DNA from: VXLM01 sp034421575 | GTDB taxonomy: Bacteria; Chloroflexota; Dehalococcoidia; Lucifugimonadales; VXLM01 | DNA: 64,000 nt | NCBI GenBank assembly: GCA_034421575.1 | Contig: DAOUKG010000028.1 | Location: 27,159-91,158, forward strand | Direction: 5' to 3' | Shown: piece by piece, positions 25,713 through 34,483 of the stretch | Numbering within the stretch: the stretch's first letter is position 1 | Layout: the number at the start of each line of letters is the position of its first letter | Notes under the pieces: model-generated | The model's input: the letters and a program-made list of their open reading frames with translations, nothing else | What the model was told of the DNA's origin: nothing | The model's database searches: none | Program-made: the position numbers and the translations under genes

Positions 25713-26897
25713 ATGGGCTCGATGAAAAGACGCCGCGGTCTGGCCAAGGATTTTGTCGATAGCAGAGACTTTGGAAAGCTGGGGCTGCGGCCCGGATACC
25801 GAGTCGGGCATCTGGACGGGACGACCAACTACGTGACCGACGATCGGTTCGAACGTGGGCCCTATGACCGTTTGCACCGTGAGATGATGGTCGTCGATGC
25901 GTACTCGGCCTTGGTCGACATCGAAGAACTGCAACGTGGCGGTATCGACGTGGTCATACAGGCGCTGGGACCGGAGGAGTTGTTCGTCCAGGAGGAACTG
26001 CAGGACCCGACTGACGAGCCGCCGCGCGGGGTGCGGTCGTGGCAACCGGTCTTCGAGGGAGACGAGCTGGTCGAGCGCATCAAGATTGGGATAGACGAGC
26101 ACATACGCTTTGCGAAAGCTCACGAAGAGCATATCGAGGTGGCACTAACGGAGACGGACGTTCAGCGAATCGTCTCCGACGGCAAGATCGCCATGGTGCT
26201 GATGCTGGTCAGCGGGTACATTGCGGACAGTCTCGATGTTCTGAAGGAATTCCACGAGCTTGGCATCCGGGTTATATGTCCGAGTCATCTTGCCGCGACT
26301 TCCTGGGCGGACTCGAGCGCGGAGCTGAATGACCCGCCCGGACTCAACGATTTCGGACGAGACGTGATTCGTGCCTGCAACGAGATAGGGGTCCTAGTCG
26401 ATCTTGCTCACTGTTCCGACTACACCTGCCGTGACACCCTGGAGGTCGCCGACAGGCCGGTTATCGCCACGCACACGAAGGTGAGGGCAACGACCGGGAG
26501 TCTGCGAGACATGAGCGACGACGTGTTGCGGGGTGTGGCCGACACGGGAGGGGTCGTGTGCATCCTGGCTCCGACGCCACGGACTGTGGCGGAGCGTCAC
26601 GCGGCGCGACTCAAGCGGGACAAAAATCTCGTGGAGAGATACGTCGATTCGTTCGAACTGGCGGCGGCGAAGCTTGCGGACGCCCAGGTCTGGGGGACGA
26701 AGCTCGACCTCGACTCCATCAACCATGCAGTGGATGTTGCGGGAATCGACCACGTTGGACTTTCGTCCCATGCGCAGAGTGTACCGCAGTGGAAGGAGTT
26801 TACGGAGGCGTTAGTGGAAGGCGGGTACTCTCATGAGGACGCGGCGAAGATTCTCGGTGGCAATGTGCTGCGCGTGCTTGGGGGGACAATTGGATAG
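25713..26897 (+). CDS. Peptidase M19 (renal dipeptidase)-like protein with altered metal site
   Basis: A 394-residue member of the membrane dipeptidase family by overall sequence: LGIRVICPSHLAATSWADSS, VLVDLAHCSDYTCRDTL, RPVIATHTKVRATTGSLRDM and DDVLRGVADTGGVVCIL. The N-terminal HxD metal motif is replaced (VVDAYSALVDIEELQ). The bridging Glu of the EG motif appears lost (LMLVSGYIADSL). The usual GSDFDG motif reads LSSHAQS. The two central histidines remain. It may be a non-peptidase hydrolase or a pseudoenzyme. ATG at 25713. Confidence 0.75.
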   Translation: MGSMKRRRGLAKDFVDSRDFGKLGLRPGYRVGHLDGTTNYVTDDRFERGPYDRLHREMMVVDAYSALVDIEELQRGGIDVVIQALGPEELFVQEELQDPTDEPPRGVRSWQPVFEGDELVERIKIGIDEHIRFAKAHEEHIEVALTETDVQRIVSDGKIAMVLMLVSGYIADSLDVLKEFHELGIRVICPSHLAATSWADSSAELNDPPGLNDFGRDVIRACNEIGVLVDLAHCSDYTCRDTLEVADRPVIATHTKVRATTGSLRDMSDDVLRGVADTGGVVCILAPTPRTVAERHAARLKRDKNLVERYVDSFELAAAKLADAQVWGTKLDLDSINHAVDVAGIDHVGLSSHAQSVPQWKEFTEALVEGGYSHEDAAKILGGNVLRVLGGTIG

Positions 26898-27102
26898 TCA
26901 ATTGAGGAAGGCGCATTCCTTGAAACCTCGTCTTCATAAAGTACGATAGTCCCGATTGGGTTCGGAACACTTGATTCTGTGGTCATATTCGCAATAGTCC
27001 GAGAGGGCAGTTTGAAGACTTCCACTTCATGCCACAGGGGTTTTTTCGCGATTTCTCTCCATGCTTTGGAGTTCAGTGTGCCGAGTCGCAGTAGTAGTCC
27101 AA

Positions 27103-27510
27103 TCAACTGAAGGGGTTGAGGGTCGGGGCTCCCGTAGGTTCGAAGTGGCGAACGTTGCGTGTGACTACGGTCAGCCCATGTTCCAACGCTGTAGCGGCGA
27201 TGAGGAGATCAGCGCTGTCATACCCTAGAGTCGCGGACAATTGGCCCCAACGCCGTGCCGCAGAGGTATCTACCGGGAGTATGCGGTCGAGGTACCAGTC
27301 CAGCACGCGATCCAGCCATACGGCCAACTCGTGGGCGAACGATTGATCGCGTCCCAGTTGTCGAGTAATACCTCGTTCTATCTCTCCAATGGTCACAACA
27401 CTCAAGTATAGATCCGCCGTGCGCTGGGTCTCGACCCAATGGACGGCTCGGGGATTTCGATCGCGCCTCCGCAGGGCTGAAATCACGTCCGTGTCGAGCA
27501 GGTACATCAC
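27103..27510 (-). CDS. PIN-domain ribonuclease toxin (VapC family)
   Basis: A 135-residue VapC-type protein. Metal-binding acids are visible in YLLDTDVISALRRRD, in VVTIGEIERGI and in YDSADLLIAATALEHGLTVVTRN, with a terminal DNA/RNA-contact stretch HFEPTGAPTLNPF. It overlaps the upstream antitoxin gene by four bases, giving a coupled toxin-antitoxin pair. Catalytic residues look intact. Confidence 0.92.
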   Translation of the reverse strand: MMYLLDTDVISALRRRDRNPRAVHWVETQRTADLYLSVVTIGEIERGITRQLGRDQSFAHELAVWLDRVLDWYLDRILPVDTSAARRWGQLSATLGYDSADLLIAATALEHGLTVVTRNVRHFEPTGAPTLNPFS

Positions 27511-27761
27511 AGGTCCTGTCGGCGATCCGGGAGGGAAAGGCGCTCAAAGTCCTGATCGTCCTGCGGGATTTCCAAAAGAAGCTTACCCAGAGTAGGAGCG
27601 TCGGACTTTTCCATTTTACGGAGTCGCGCATACTCCTCCGCGGCAAGGACAACCACGGCAGGCTGACCTCGTCGAGTGACTCGCTGAGGTTCGCCGGCAA
27701 GCGCGGCATTGACCAGCGCACTGAATTTGTTCTTCGCGTCCTGTAGTGGCCACTCAGTCAT
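27507..27761 (-). CDS. Phd/YefM-family antitoxin
   Basis: An 84-residue antitoxin with the Phd/YefM N-terminal domain: WPLQDAKNKFSALVNAALAGEPQRV, then RRGQPAVVVLAAEEYARL. The C-terminal tail (KLLLEIPQDDQDFERLSLPDR) is acidic and would bind the PIN toxin. It is the first gene of the pair, as expected, and is likely to autoregulate the operon. Confidence 0.92.
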   Translation of the reverse strand: MTEWPLQDAKNKFSALVNAALAGEPQRVTRRGQPAVVVLAAEEYARLRKMEKSDAPTLGKLLLEIPQDDQDFERLSLPDRRQDL

Positions 27762-27917
27762 ATCTAAATCCGGCTAGATGAACTGGCTAGATTATATCCC
27801 ATACTCAACTGACGAGCAATATGCACCGGGCAGCGAAGAGGTTGATTCTATTGTAGAGGCCCTTCAGTCCCTTTAGAATCCCTCAGTCGAAAGCCTGATA
27901 ACTCCCCCTGCCCTTCA

Positions 27918-28781
27918 CTATACGCCGTGCTTGGCGAGAAGCTCCCGCAGATGGTTGGTGGCCATCCGAACGGCGTCCGGTGTGGATGCCTTAGTGTCAG
28001 GGCGCAGTTCGAAGACCATCGAGATGGCGCCGTTGTAGCCAACGTCTTTGAGGATTCTTACGATGCGGTCGTAGTCAATCCACTCCTCGTACCCGTTGTC
28101 GATGCGGTATATCTTTGCACGGACACAGGACGCGTAGGGGGCGACCTTTTCCATGTATGCGTAGATGTCGACATCGGGATCGATTTCCCCAATGGGGTTT
28201 CCTCCCGGAGAGCCCATCCACTGCCCGCAGTCCATGATGTAGGTGAAGTTGGGACGGTCGACGTCGCTCATCATGCTGATCACGTCGTTAGCCGTGGCGA
28301 TGGCTGCGCCGCTGTCGTGGTTCTGCGCTCCAACGATGACGCCCTTGCCTGCCGCGTAGTCGGAAATCTGGCGGAGTCGCTCGATTAACCCCGGCCAGTA
28401 TTCTTCTATGAGCGTGCCGTCGGGCGTTCTCGCGTCGGGAGGGCCGCCTATGCGTAGGCGGACCATGGGAGCGCCGATGGTGAGGGCGGCGTCGACCTCG
28501 CGCTTGGCCATCTCAACGGTCATACGACCCTGCTGGATTTCGTGACCGAAGAGGCCGCCTCCACGCCCGATGTAGCCGATGGGCATCCCGTTCCTGTGGG
28601 ACAGCCGTTTGACGTGGGAGAGATGTTCGAGATCCATGGGCATGTCGAAGAGATGGAAATCGATGGTGTCCAGGCGCAGCTTCTTGGCGAACTCGACAAA
28701 TTCGTCGATGGAACGCAAGTCGGTATGGCTCCGGTCTCGCTGTCGAATCGCGGGGTCGACGAGGCATCCGAGCTTAATCAT
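27918..28781 (-). CDS. Sugar phosphate isomerase/epimerase family protein
   Basis: A 287-residue xylose-isomerase-like TIM barrel, paralogous to the gene at 1479-2285. Shared blocks include DTIDFHLFDMPMDLEHL, GMPIGYIGRGGG, VIVGAQNHDSGAAIA, YIMDCGQWMGSPGG and PYASCVRAKIYRID. The ATG at 28781 has a near-perfect AAGGAGGT Shine-Dalgarno nine bases upstream. An earlier in-frame TTG would place that sequence inside the gene and is rejected. It is divergent from the ABC exporter. The substrate is unknown. Confidence 0.9.
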   Translation of the reverse strand: MIKLGCLVDPAIRQRDRSHTDLRSIDEFVEFAKKLRLDTIDFHLFDMPMDLEHLSHVKRLSHRNGMPIGYIGRGGGLFGHEIQQGRMTVEMAKREVDAALTIGAPMVRLRIGGPPDARTPDGTLIEEYWPGLIERLRQISDYAAGKGVIVGAQNHDSGAAIATANDVISMMSDVDRPNFTYIMDCGQWMGSPGGNPIGEIDPDVDIYAYMEKVAPYASCVRAKIYRIDNGYEEWIDYDRIVRILKDVGYNGAISMVFELRPDTKASTPDAVRMATNHLRELLAKHGV

Positions 28782-29081
28782 GAGTTTGAGACCTCCTTCC
28801 AAGCGGACATCGGGCAGTTTGGGCGCAGTCTATCACGCAATAGTGTGAAGGAACGTCGCATGCGTGCTTGGGTGTTTGCTTTCACCGGGGAGGTTGGGCA
28901 AGCTGGTGGCGGATGCAGAGTCGGTTCTGAGCGTAGAGACGAGTATTTCTGACAAGGAGAGGACAAGCAGAAGTGTTTAGCGTGAAAGATGCTCGTTCTG
29001 TACTTCGTGTCTCGTGTGTGGTCTTATGGAATGTCCACCATCGTGCTAGAGTGACTCTTCGTGAATTCTTGGAGTTAGTGG

Positions 29082-32000
29082 ATGTACTTTGACCTGAGAT
29101 TGTTTGGACTGACACGTGGCGTGAGGCTGCGGATACTCTTCGCGGCGGCACTGGGCCTAATCGCGGTGGGCGCAGGCGTTACGCGGCTGGCAATCTCCGG
29201 TGTCGTCATCTACCGGGTCCTGGCGGGACAGGCGAGCTTTTCCGAGCTTATATTGTCACTGCTGGCAATCTCGGCGCTGATCGGAGCGCGGAGCCTGTTT
29301 CAGTACTGGCAGAACGCGGTCAGTCACCACACCGCGAATATCGTCAAGATAGGCCTGCGGCGAGACGTATACGCGCACGCCCTCGACCTGGGTCCGGGAT
29401 ACTTCGACAGGAACAGGACAGGTGACGTGGTGCTGACGCTGGTTGAAGGTATCGAGCGTCTGGAGACGTTCTTCGGCCAGTACCTCTCGCAGATCCTTGT
29501 GTCGGCCCTTGCTCCCCTGGCGATATTTGCATTCATGGTGACGCTCGATCCGTACATCGCGCTCATCTTCCTGGTGTTCGCATTCCTCACGCTTGCAGTC
29601 CCGGCAATGTTCTACCGGTGGAATCGAGACAGTAGCTTCGGGCGTCGTAAGGCGTATGGGGAGCTGGGGGCGGACTTCCTGGACAGCGTTCAGGGACTGT
29701 CCACTCTCAAGGCTTTCGGGCAGAGCAGGAGTCGTGGTCGCGCCATGGCGGAGAGGGCACATCGCCTCTACAGAAGCACGATGGGAGTGGTCGCGGCGAA
29801 CAGCGCGACGAGCGGCGCGTCAATCTTCTTCATGGCAACGGGAGCGGCGGTGGCGCTGGCTGTGGGAGCCGTTCGCGTGAGCAATGGCGAAATGGAGCTC
29901 CGCCCCCTGCTGATTGTACTGATGCTAGGGGTCGAGATATTCAGGCCGATGCGCGAGCTTACCAACCTCTATCACCAAGGAATGGCCGTGCTGTCTTCGG
30001 CGCAGAGCGTTTTTCAAATCATGGACGAGCGGGTGCCTGTACGAGACCCGGTCCAGATCGCAGATCGTGACACTCCCCAGGTAAGGCCAACGGTATCGTT
30101 CGATGGGGTCACGTTCGGGTATGAAGGCGGGCAGCGACCGGCGCTGCGAGACGTGTCGTTCAAGCTTCGCGAGGGGGAGACCCTCGGCGTGGTGGGAGCA
30201 AGCGGCGCGGGGAAGTCGACGCTGGTCTGGCTCATGTACCGGTTCTATGATCCACAGGACGGATCGATCAGGTTGGACGGTCACGATCTGAGAGAGCTTC
30301 CCCTGAGGGCGATCAGGGAGAATATATCGGTCGTCACACAGGATACGTACCTGTTCCACGGGACGGTGGCCGATAATCTCCGCTTCGGAAAGCCGGACGC
30401 GACACAGACCGAACTGGAGGAGGCGGCCCGCGCGGCGAACGCCCACGAGTTCATTTTGCATCTGCCGCATGGCTACGACACGGTGGTCGGTGAGCGCGCA
30501 GTACGACTGTCGGGCGGCCAGCGCCAAAGGGTGGCGATTGCGAGGGCGCTCCTGAAGGACGCTCCGATACTCCTGCTGGACGAGGCGCTGTCCAGCGTGG
30601 ACGCCGAGAACGAGTCCGCCATCCAGAGTGCGCTCGACCGGCTGATGGAGAACAGGACGACACTGGTAATTGCTCACCGACTTTCGAGTGTTATCGATGC
30701 GGACCGTATCCTGGTCCTGGACGAGGGACGGGTGGCGGAGGTCGGGACTCATTCAGAGCTCATTGCCGCCGACGGCACGTATGCGGGCCTTATGCGTCAG
30801 CAGACCCAGTCGGAGATTGCGGACGCCACCCCAGCCGCTGTGGAAAGTTCGCGAACTCGTGTCGCGGCGGACAATGCCCCCGATCTTTCACATCTCTCTT
30901 CCGGACACGGACACCATCCACCGGCTGCGTCCGACCGTGAGGAAGAAACCGGAGAGGTGACCGTCCGCTCCCTGATGGTATGGGTGCGACTCTTTGGGCT
31001 TGTTCGACCGGTAAAGTTCCAGTTCCTGCTAACACTGGCGTTGGGAATGCTCCATCACGGCTCGGTCATCGTCCTGGGTGCTTTCAGCGCGCTCCTTGTG
31101 GGCGCGGTATTCCGTGACGAACCGATAACGACGCTTTTGGTGCTCGTGTGCGTCTTCGCGCCGCTTTCGGCGCTGCTGTTCTACGCAGAGTCGTGGCAGG
31201 CGCACGACATGGCGTTCCGGCTCCTGGCTAAGATGCGGATCGATCTGTACAACAAGCTGGAACCGCTTGCGCCCGCATACATGGTGCGCCGTCGTTCGGG
31301 CGACATCGTGAGCGTGGTCGGTGGCGACGTGGAGACGGTCGAGTACTTCTTCGGCCACGCGATTTCGCCGATGATCGTGGCGGTGCTGATACCGGGCGGG
31401 CTGCTCGTGGCACTGGCATTCGTTGCGTGGCCGGTGGCCGTCGTGCTGGCGCCGTTCCTCGTGGCTGTGGCCGTGAGTCCGTTCTTCGCCAACACGCGCA
31501 TCGAGCGGCTCGGGGACGAGATTCGAGGACGCATGGGGGATATTCATGCCTTCATGGTGGACAGCATCCAGGGGATGCGAGAGATTTCCGCGTTCGGGAG
31601 GGGTCCCGACCGGAACGAAGAGCTGAGACAGAAGGGCTGGACCTATGCGGGTCACTTAGTCAGATTTCAGAAGTCGCAGGCGCTGCAGATCGGGTTCATG
31701 GAGGCCATGATGGGACTGGGCGGGCTGGCGGTCCTGACCGTTGGCGCGTGGCTAGTGTATGACGGACAGGTCGCCAGGGAACACTTGCCTCTGGTGAGCG
31801 TGCTTGCGCTGGCGGCGTTCAGTCCGGTTATGGAGCTGGCACGCACGATGAAGCAGATGATGGAGACTCTGGCCTCATCGCGCCGCATCCTGGCAATCCA
31901 CGACGAAGGGGTACCGGTGCTGGACGGCCCCGGCGTTGAAGGAGACGGGGAAAGGAATTTCCAGTCGACGCCATCGATTGCATTTCAAGACGTGGCATTT

Positions 32001-32708
32001 GCATACTCCGAGGGAGACCCTCAAGCCCTGGCCGACGTGTCGTTCGAGATCGGTTCCGGCCAGACAGTGGCCATCGTGGGCCGTTCGGGCGCGGGCAAGA
32101 CGACGAGCGCCTATCTGATGATGCGGTTCTGGGACCCTGCAGAGGGCAGGATTACCCTAGAAGACCAACGCTTGGACGACTTCCGGCTGGATGATCTTCG
32201 CGGTCGTATGGCGCTCGTGGCGCAGGACACGTACCTGTTCAATGACACGATACGCGAGAACATACGGCTTGGGAGGCAAGACGCCACCAATCTTGAGGTT
32301 GAAGATGCCGCGAGCCAGGCAAATGCCGCTGAGTTCATCGAGTCATTCCCGGAAGGTTACGACACCCGGGTCGGAGAGAGGGGAATGCAGCTTTCAGGCG
32401 GGCAGAGGCAGCGGATTGCAATTGCCCGGGCGATTCTTAAGAACGCGCCGGTGCTGATCCTGGATGAGGCGACATCGCATCTCGACGCCATCAGTGAGTC
32501 AACAGTGCGAGACGCGCTCTCACGACTCATGGAAGGAAGGACGACCATCGTAATCGCGCACAGGCTATCGACGATTCGTGACGCAGACAAGATCGTGGTG
32601 CTCGATGAAGGCAGGGTTGTTGAGCAGGGCAAGCACCATGAACTACTCGACCGCGGTGGGTTGTATGCCCAGCTCGTGTCCGCTCAGGTCTTGGGCAAAA
32701 GGTCGTGA
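29082..32708 (+). CDS. Fused tandem ABC exporter (TMD-NBD-TMD-NBD), CydDC-like
   Basis: A 1,208-residue protein joining two complete half-transporters. Half 1: six hydrophobic helices, then Walker A GASGAGKST (near residue 373), signature LSGGQRQR, Walker B ILLLDEALSSVD and the H-loop IAHRLSSV. Half 2: a membrane domain, then GRSGAGKTT (near residue 1000), LSGGQRQR, VLILDEATSHLD and IAHRLSTI. Both ATP sites look canonical. The membrane domain of half 1 (VEGIERLETFFGQYLSQIL) resembles CydD and that of half 2 resembles CydC, which export thiols. Whether it exports thiols, lipids or drugs is not evident. A linker at about residues 580-630 joins the halves. Confidence 0.9.
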   Translation: MYFDLRLFGLTRGVRLRILFAAALGLIAVGAGVTRLAISGVVIYRVLAGQASFSELILSLLAISALIGARSLFQYWQNAVSHHTANIVKIGLRRDVYAHALDLGPGYFDRNRTGDVVLTLVEGIERLETFFGQYLSQILVSALAPLAIFAFMVTLDPYIALIFLVFAFLTLAVPAMFYRWNRDSSFGRRKAYGELGADFLDSVQGLSTLKAFGQSRSRGRAMAERAHRLYRSTMGVVAANSATSGASIFFMATGAAVALAVGAVRVSNGEMELRPLLIVLMLGVEIFRPMRELTNLYHQGMAVLSSAQSVFQIMDERVPVRDPVQIADRDTPQVRPTVSFDGVTFGYEGGQRPALRDVSFKLREGETLGVVGASGAGKSTLVWLMYRFYDPQDGSIRLDGHDLRELPLRAIRENISVVTQDTYLFHGTVADNLRFGKPDATQTELEEAARAANAHEFILHLPHGYDTVVGERAVRLSGGQRQRVAIARALLKDAPILLLDEALSSVDAENESAIQSALDRLMENRTTLVIAHRLSSVIDADRILVLDEGRVAEVGTHSELIAADGTYAGLMRQQTQSEIADATPAAVESSRTRVAADNAPDLSHLSSGHGHHPPAASDREEETGEVTVRSLMVWVRLFGLVRPVKFQFLLTLALGMLHHGSVIVLGAFSALLVGAVFRDEPITTLLVLVCVFAPLSALLFYAESWQAHDMAFRLLAKMRIDLYNKLEPLAPAYMVRRRSGDIVSVVGGDVETVEYFFGHAISPMIVAVLIPGGLLVALAFVAWPVAVVLAPFLVAVAVSPFFANTRIERLGDEIRGRMGDIHAFMVDSIQGMREISAFGRGPDRNEELRQKGWTYAGHLVRFQKSQALQIGFMEAMMGLGGLAVLTVGAWLVYDGQVAREHLPLVSVLALAAFSPVMELARTMKQMMETLASSRRILAIHDEGVPVLDGPGVEGDGERNFQSTPSIAFQDVAFAYSEGDPQALADVSFEIGSGQTVAIVGRSGAGKTTSAYLMMRFWDPAEGRITLEDQRLDDFRLDDLRGRMALVAQDTYLFNDTIRENIRLGRQDATNLEVEDAASQANAAEFIESFPEGYDTRVGERGMQLSGGQRQRIAIARAILKNAPVLILDEATSHLDAISESTVRDALSRLMEGRTTIVIAHRLSTIRDADKIVVLDEGRVVEQGKHHELLDRGGLYAQLVSAQVLGKRS

Positions 32709-32751
32709 GCCTTATTCGGAACTTATGACAGGCATTCGTCGGCGTGAGGCA

Positions 32752-33402
32752 TTAGCGGTCGGTGACGAGATCGCCCAAGTGTCCGACATCGCCGATTTTC
32801 CTGAGCACGGAGTAACGAGGCGCTCCACCGGGAACGCGACCCTGCGGCCAGACCTCTATCTGGGTGAACGAGGCGTTTTGTAGCTCTGCAAACTCGTACT
32901 GCCACAGAAGTCGTTGGTCTGCGCCAAGCGACCACCGGACCGCCATCTCGATTGTACCGGCATGACTGATCACGATTACTCGCTGTCCGGGATGGCGATC
33001 CACAACCTCTTCGTGGAACGAATACACTCTCGAGGCGAACTGGGCCAGGGTCTCGCCATCGGCTCCGGCGTGGTCCGGAAGCCAGTAATACAGGTCGGGG
33101 CGCTGGTTGGACGGCGTCGCGAGGCCCATGTCCACGTCGAACTCGGCTAGTCTCTCGTCTATCAGGACCTCCAAGCCCAGTTGCTCGGCGACCGCTGACG
33201 CCGTCTCCAAAGCACGAGGGAGGTTGCTGGAGTAGATAGCATCCACGGCAGGCCCCGAGGCGAGGCAGGCGGCCGCAGCGGCCGCTTGGCGGCGTCCCAG
33301 TTCGCTCAACGGGGCGTCGTGGCCGTAAAACCCGGAGGGGCCGGGTTGTGCCTGGCCATGGCGGAAAAGTATCAGCGCGGTCGCCTCAAGTTTTTGCTGC
33401 AC
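32752..33402 (-). CDS. Histidine phosphatase family protein (phosphoglycerate mutase-like)
   Basis: A 216-residue member of the RHG superfamily: LILFRHGQAQPG with the catalytic His, LSELGRRQAAAAAACL, YSSNLPRALETASAVAEQLG, a conserved acidic LAEFDVDMG and the second catalytic histidine in VIVISHAGTIEMA. Substrates vary from phosphosugars to nucleotides and phosphoproteins. Translation begins at a GTG. It is convergent with the ABC exporter, 43 bp apart. Confidence 0.88.
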   Translation of the reverse strand: MQQKLEATALILFRHGQAQPGPSGFYGHDAPLSELGRRQAAAAAACLASGPAVDAIYSSNLPRALETASAVAEQLGLEVLIDERLAEFDVDMGLATPSNQRPDLYYWLPDHAGADGETLAQFASRVYSFHEEVVDRHPGQRVIVISHAGTIEMAVRWSLGADQRLLWQYEFAELQNASFTQIEVWPQGRVPGGAPRYSVLRKIGDVGHLGDLVTDR

Positions 33403-33461
33403 ATCAATGTCCTAATTGGGCGGATTGGAACAGTCCGGCCCTTGCGTCCGTCTTCCCACTC

Positions 33462-33485
33462 ACCCTTCGACAGGCTCAGGGTGTA
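33462..33485. repeat. REP-like palindrome (CCCTTCGACAGGCTCAGGG type)
   Basis: ACCCTTCGACAGGCTCAGGGT, a near-perfect palindrome of the family at 306, in the gap between the histidine phosphatase and redoxin genes. Confidence 0.8.
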
Positions 33486-33537
33486 CGGGTATCACTGATG
33501 GGACGATTGCGGTCACTGAAACAAGATTGGCGTCCGA

Positions 33538-34071
33538 CTACGTGCCGGGTGCGGGACATCCGATGGCGGGATCGCAGTCGGCCTCCGTCTCGGGGCGAGG
33601 TTCGTCAATGAGACGGGCGAGGATGGCGCCGACGGCGAGGTCGTCGATCTGGCCAAACGCGTTGACGCGGAGACGTCCGGCGCGGTCGACTACCACGAGG
33701 CTGGGAGTGCCGCGCAACTGGTACCTTCCCATGGTTATGGGCAGTGATATTCCGGGCTCGTGGGCGTCGACGCCGACCGGGAACGTAATGCGGTACTCGT
33801 GCAGGAATGCTTCGAGGGACACTGGGGTCATGGCCTCATGGTGTTCAAACACGGTGTGAAGGCCGAGCACTGTGAGGTCGTCGCCAAAGGCTTGCTGAAT
33901 GCGCTTGGCCTGCGGCAACCCGTGGGAGACGCAGCCCGGGCAGAGCATCTGAAAGGCCTCGATGACCACTACCTCGCCCTTGAGACCGGCTAGAGTTGGA
34001 CTGTCGTCAGTGTTGAACCAGAGGGTGACTGCGAGTTCGGGAGCCGTGGGATAGGTCGTTTGAGTAGTCAA
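33538..34071 (-). CDS. Peroxiredoxin/TlpA-like redoxin domain protein
   Basis: A 177-residue thioredoxin-fold protein. The strand VVVIEAFQMLCPGCVSHGLP carries a CPGC redox pair at the start of helix 1. The later RYQLRGTPSLVVVDRAGRL has the cis-Pro loop (GTP). A second cysteine pair lies in the C-terminal tail (DCDPAIGC). There is no signal peptide, so it should act in the cytoplasm as a thiol oxidoreductase or peroxidase. The reading frame starts at a TTG with no strong ribosome-binding site, so the exact start is uncertain. Confidence 0.82.
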   Translation of the reverse strand: MTTQTTYPTAPELAVTLWFNTDDSPTLAGLKGEVVVIEAFQMLCPGCVSHGLPQAKRIQQAFGDDLTVLGLHTVFEHHEAMTPVSLEAFLHEYRITFPVGVDAHEPGISLPITMGRYQLRGTPSLVVVDRAGRLRVNAFGQIDDLAVGAILARLIDEPRPETEADCDPAIGCPAPGT

Positions 34072-34483
34072 GAGTGGCTAGGTCCTTGTCGATCCCCATG
34101 TAGGGGGAATTTATTGAGCCGCCGTGGCGACGGCGGACCAAGCTTTGCTGAGGAAGAGTATATTCGATACGCAAGTTGCCGTTCAATTGAATCGCACTCG
34201 GTGGGTGTGTGCTTTGCCGCGTCCTAGAGTATCGCTCGGTGGATTCGAGGCTGGCAGCAGGAGGCCATGGGTTCGCAATGAGGGTATCCAATGAAGGAAC
34301 CGGAGGCGTTCGTGGCGACCTTATGTTATTGATGAACCATTGTCGGACCCTTCGACAGGCTCAGGGTGAACGGAAGTATCTTGGACGAAATGAGAGAGGT
34401 GATTCGGACGCTGTGCAAAGCAGAATTCGTCCCCGACGTGCTGTGGTACATTATTCGACCGGTATTCATAGGAGGCCATTGCA
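34072..34483. other. Intergenic stretch with one REP-like palindrome
   Basis: No gene supported. A CCCTTCGACAGGCTCAGGG palindrome with GTGAACGG lies at 34348-34373. The aminotransferase ribosome-binding site AGGAGG is at the right end. Confidence 0.6.
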
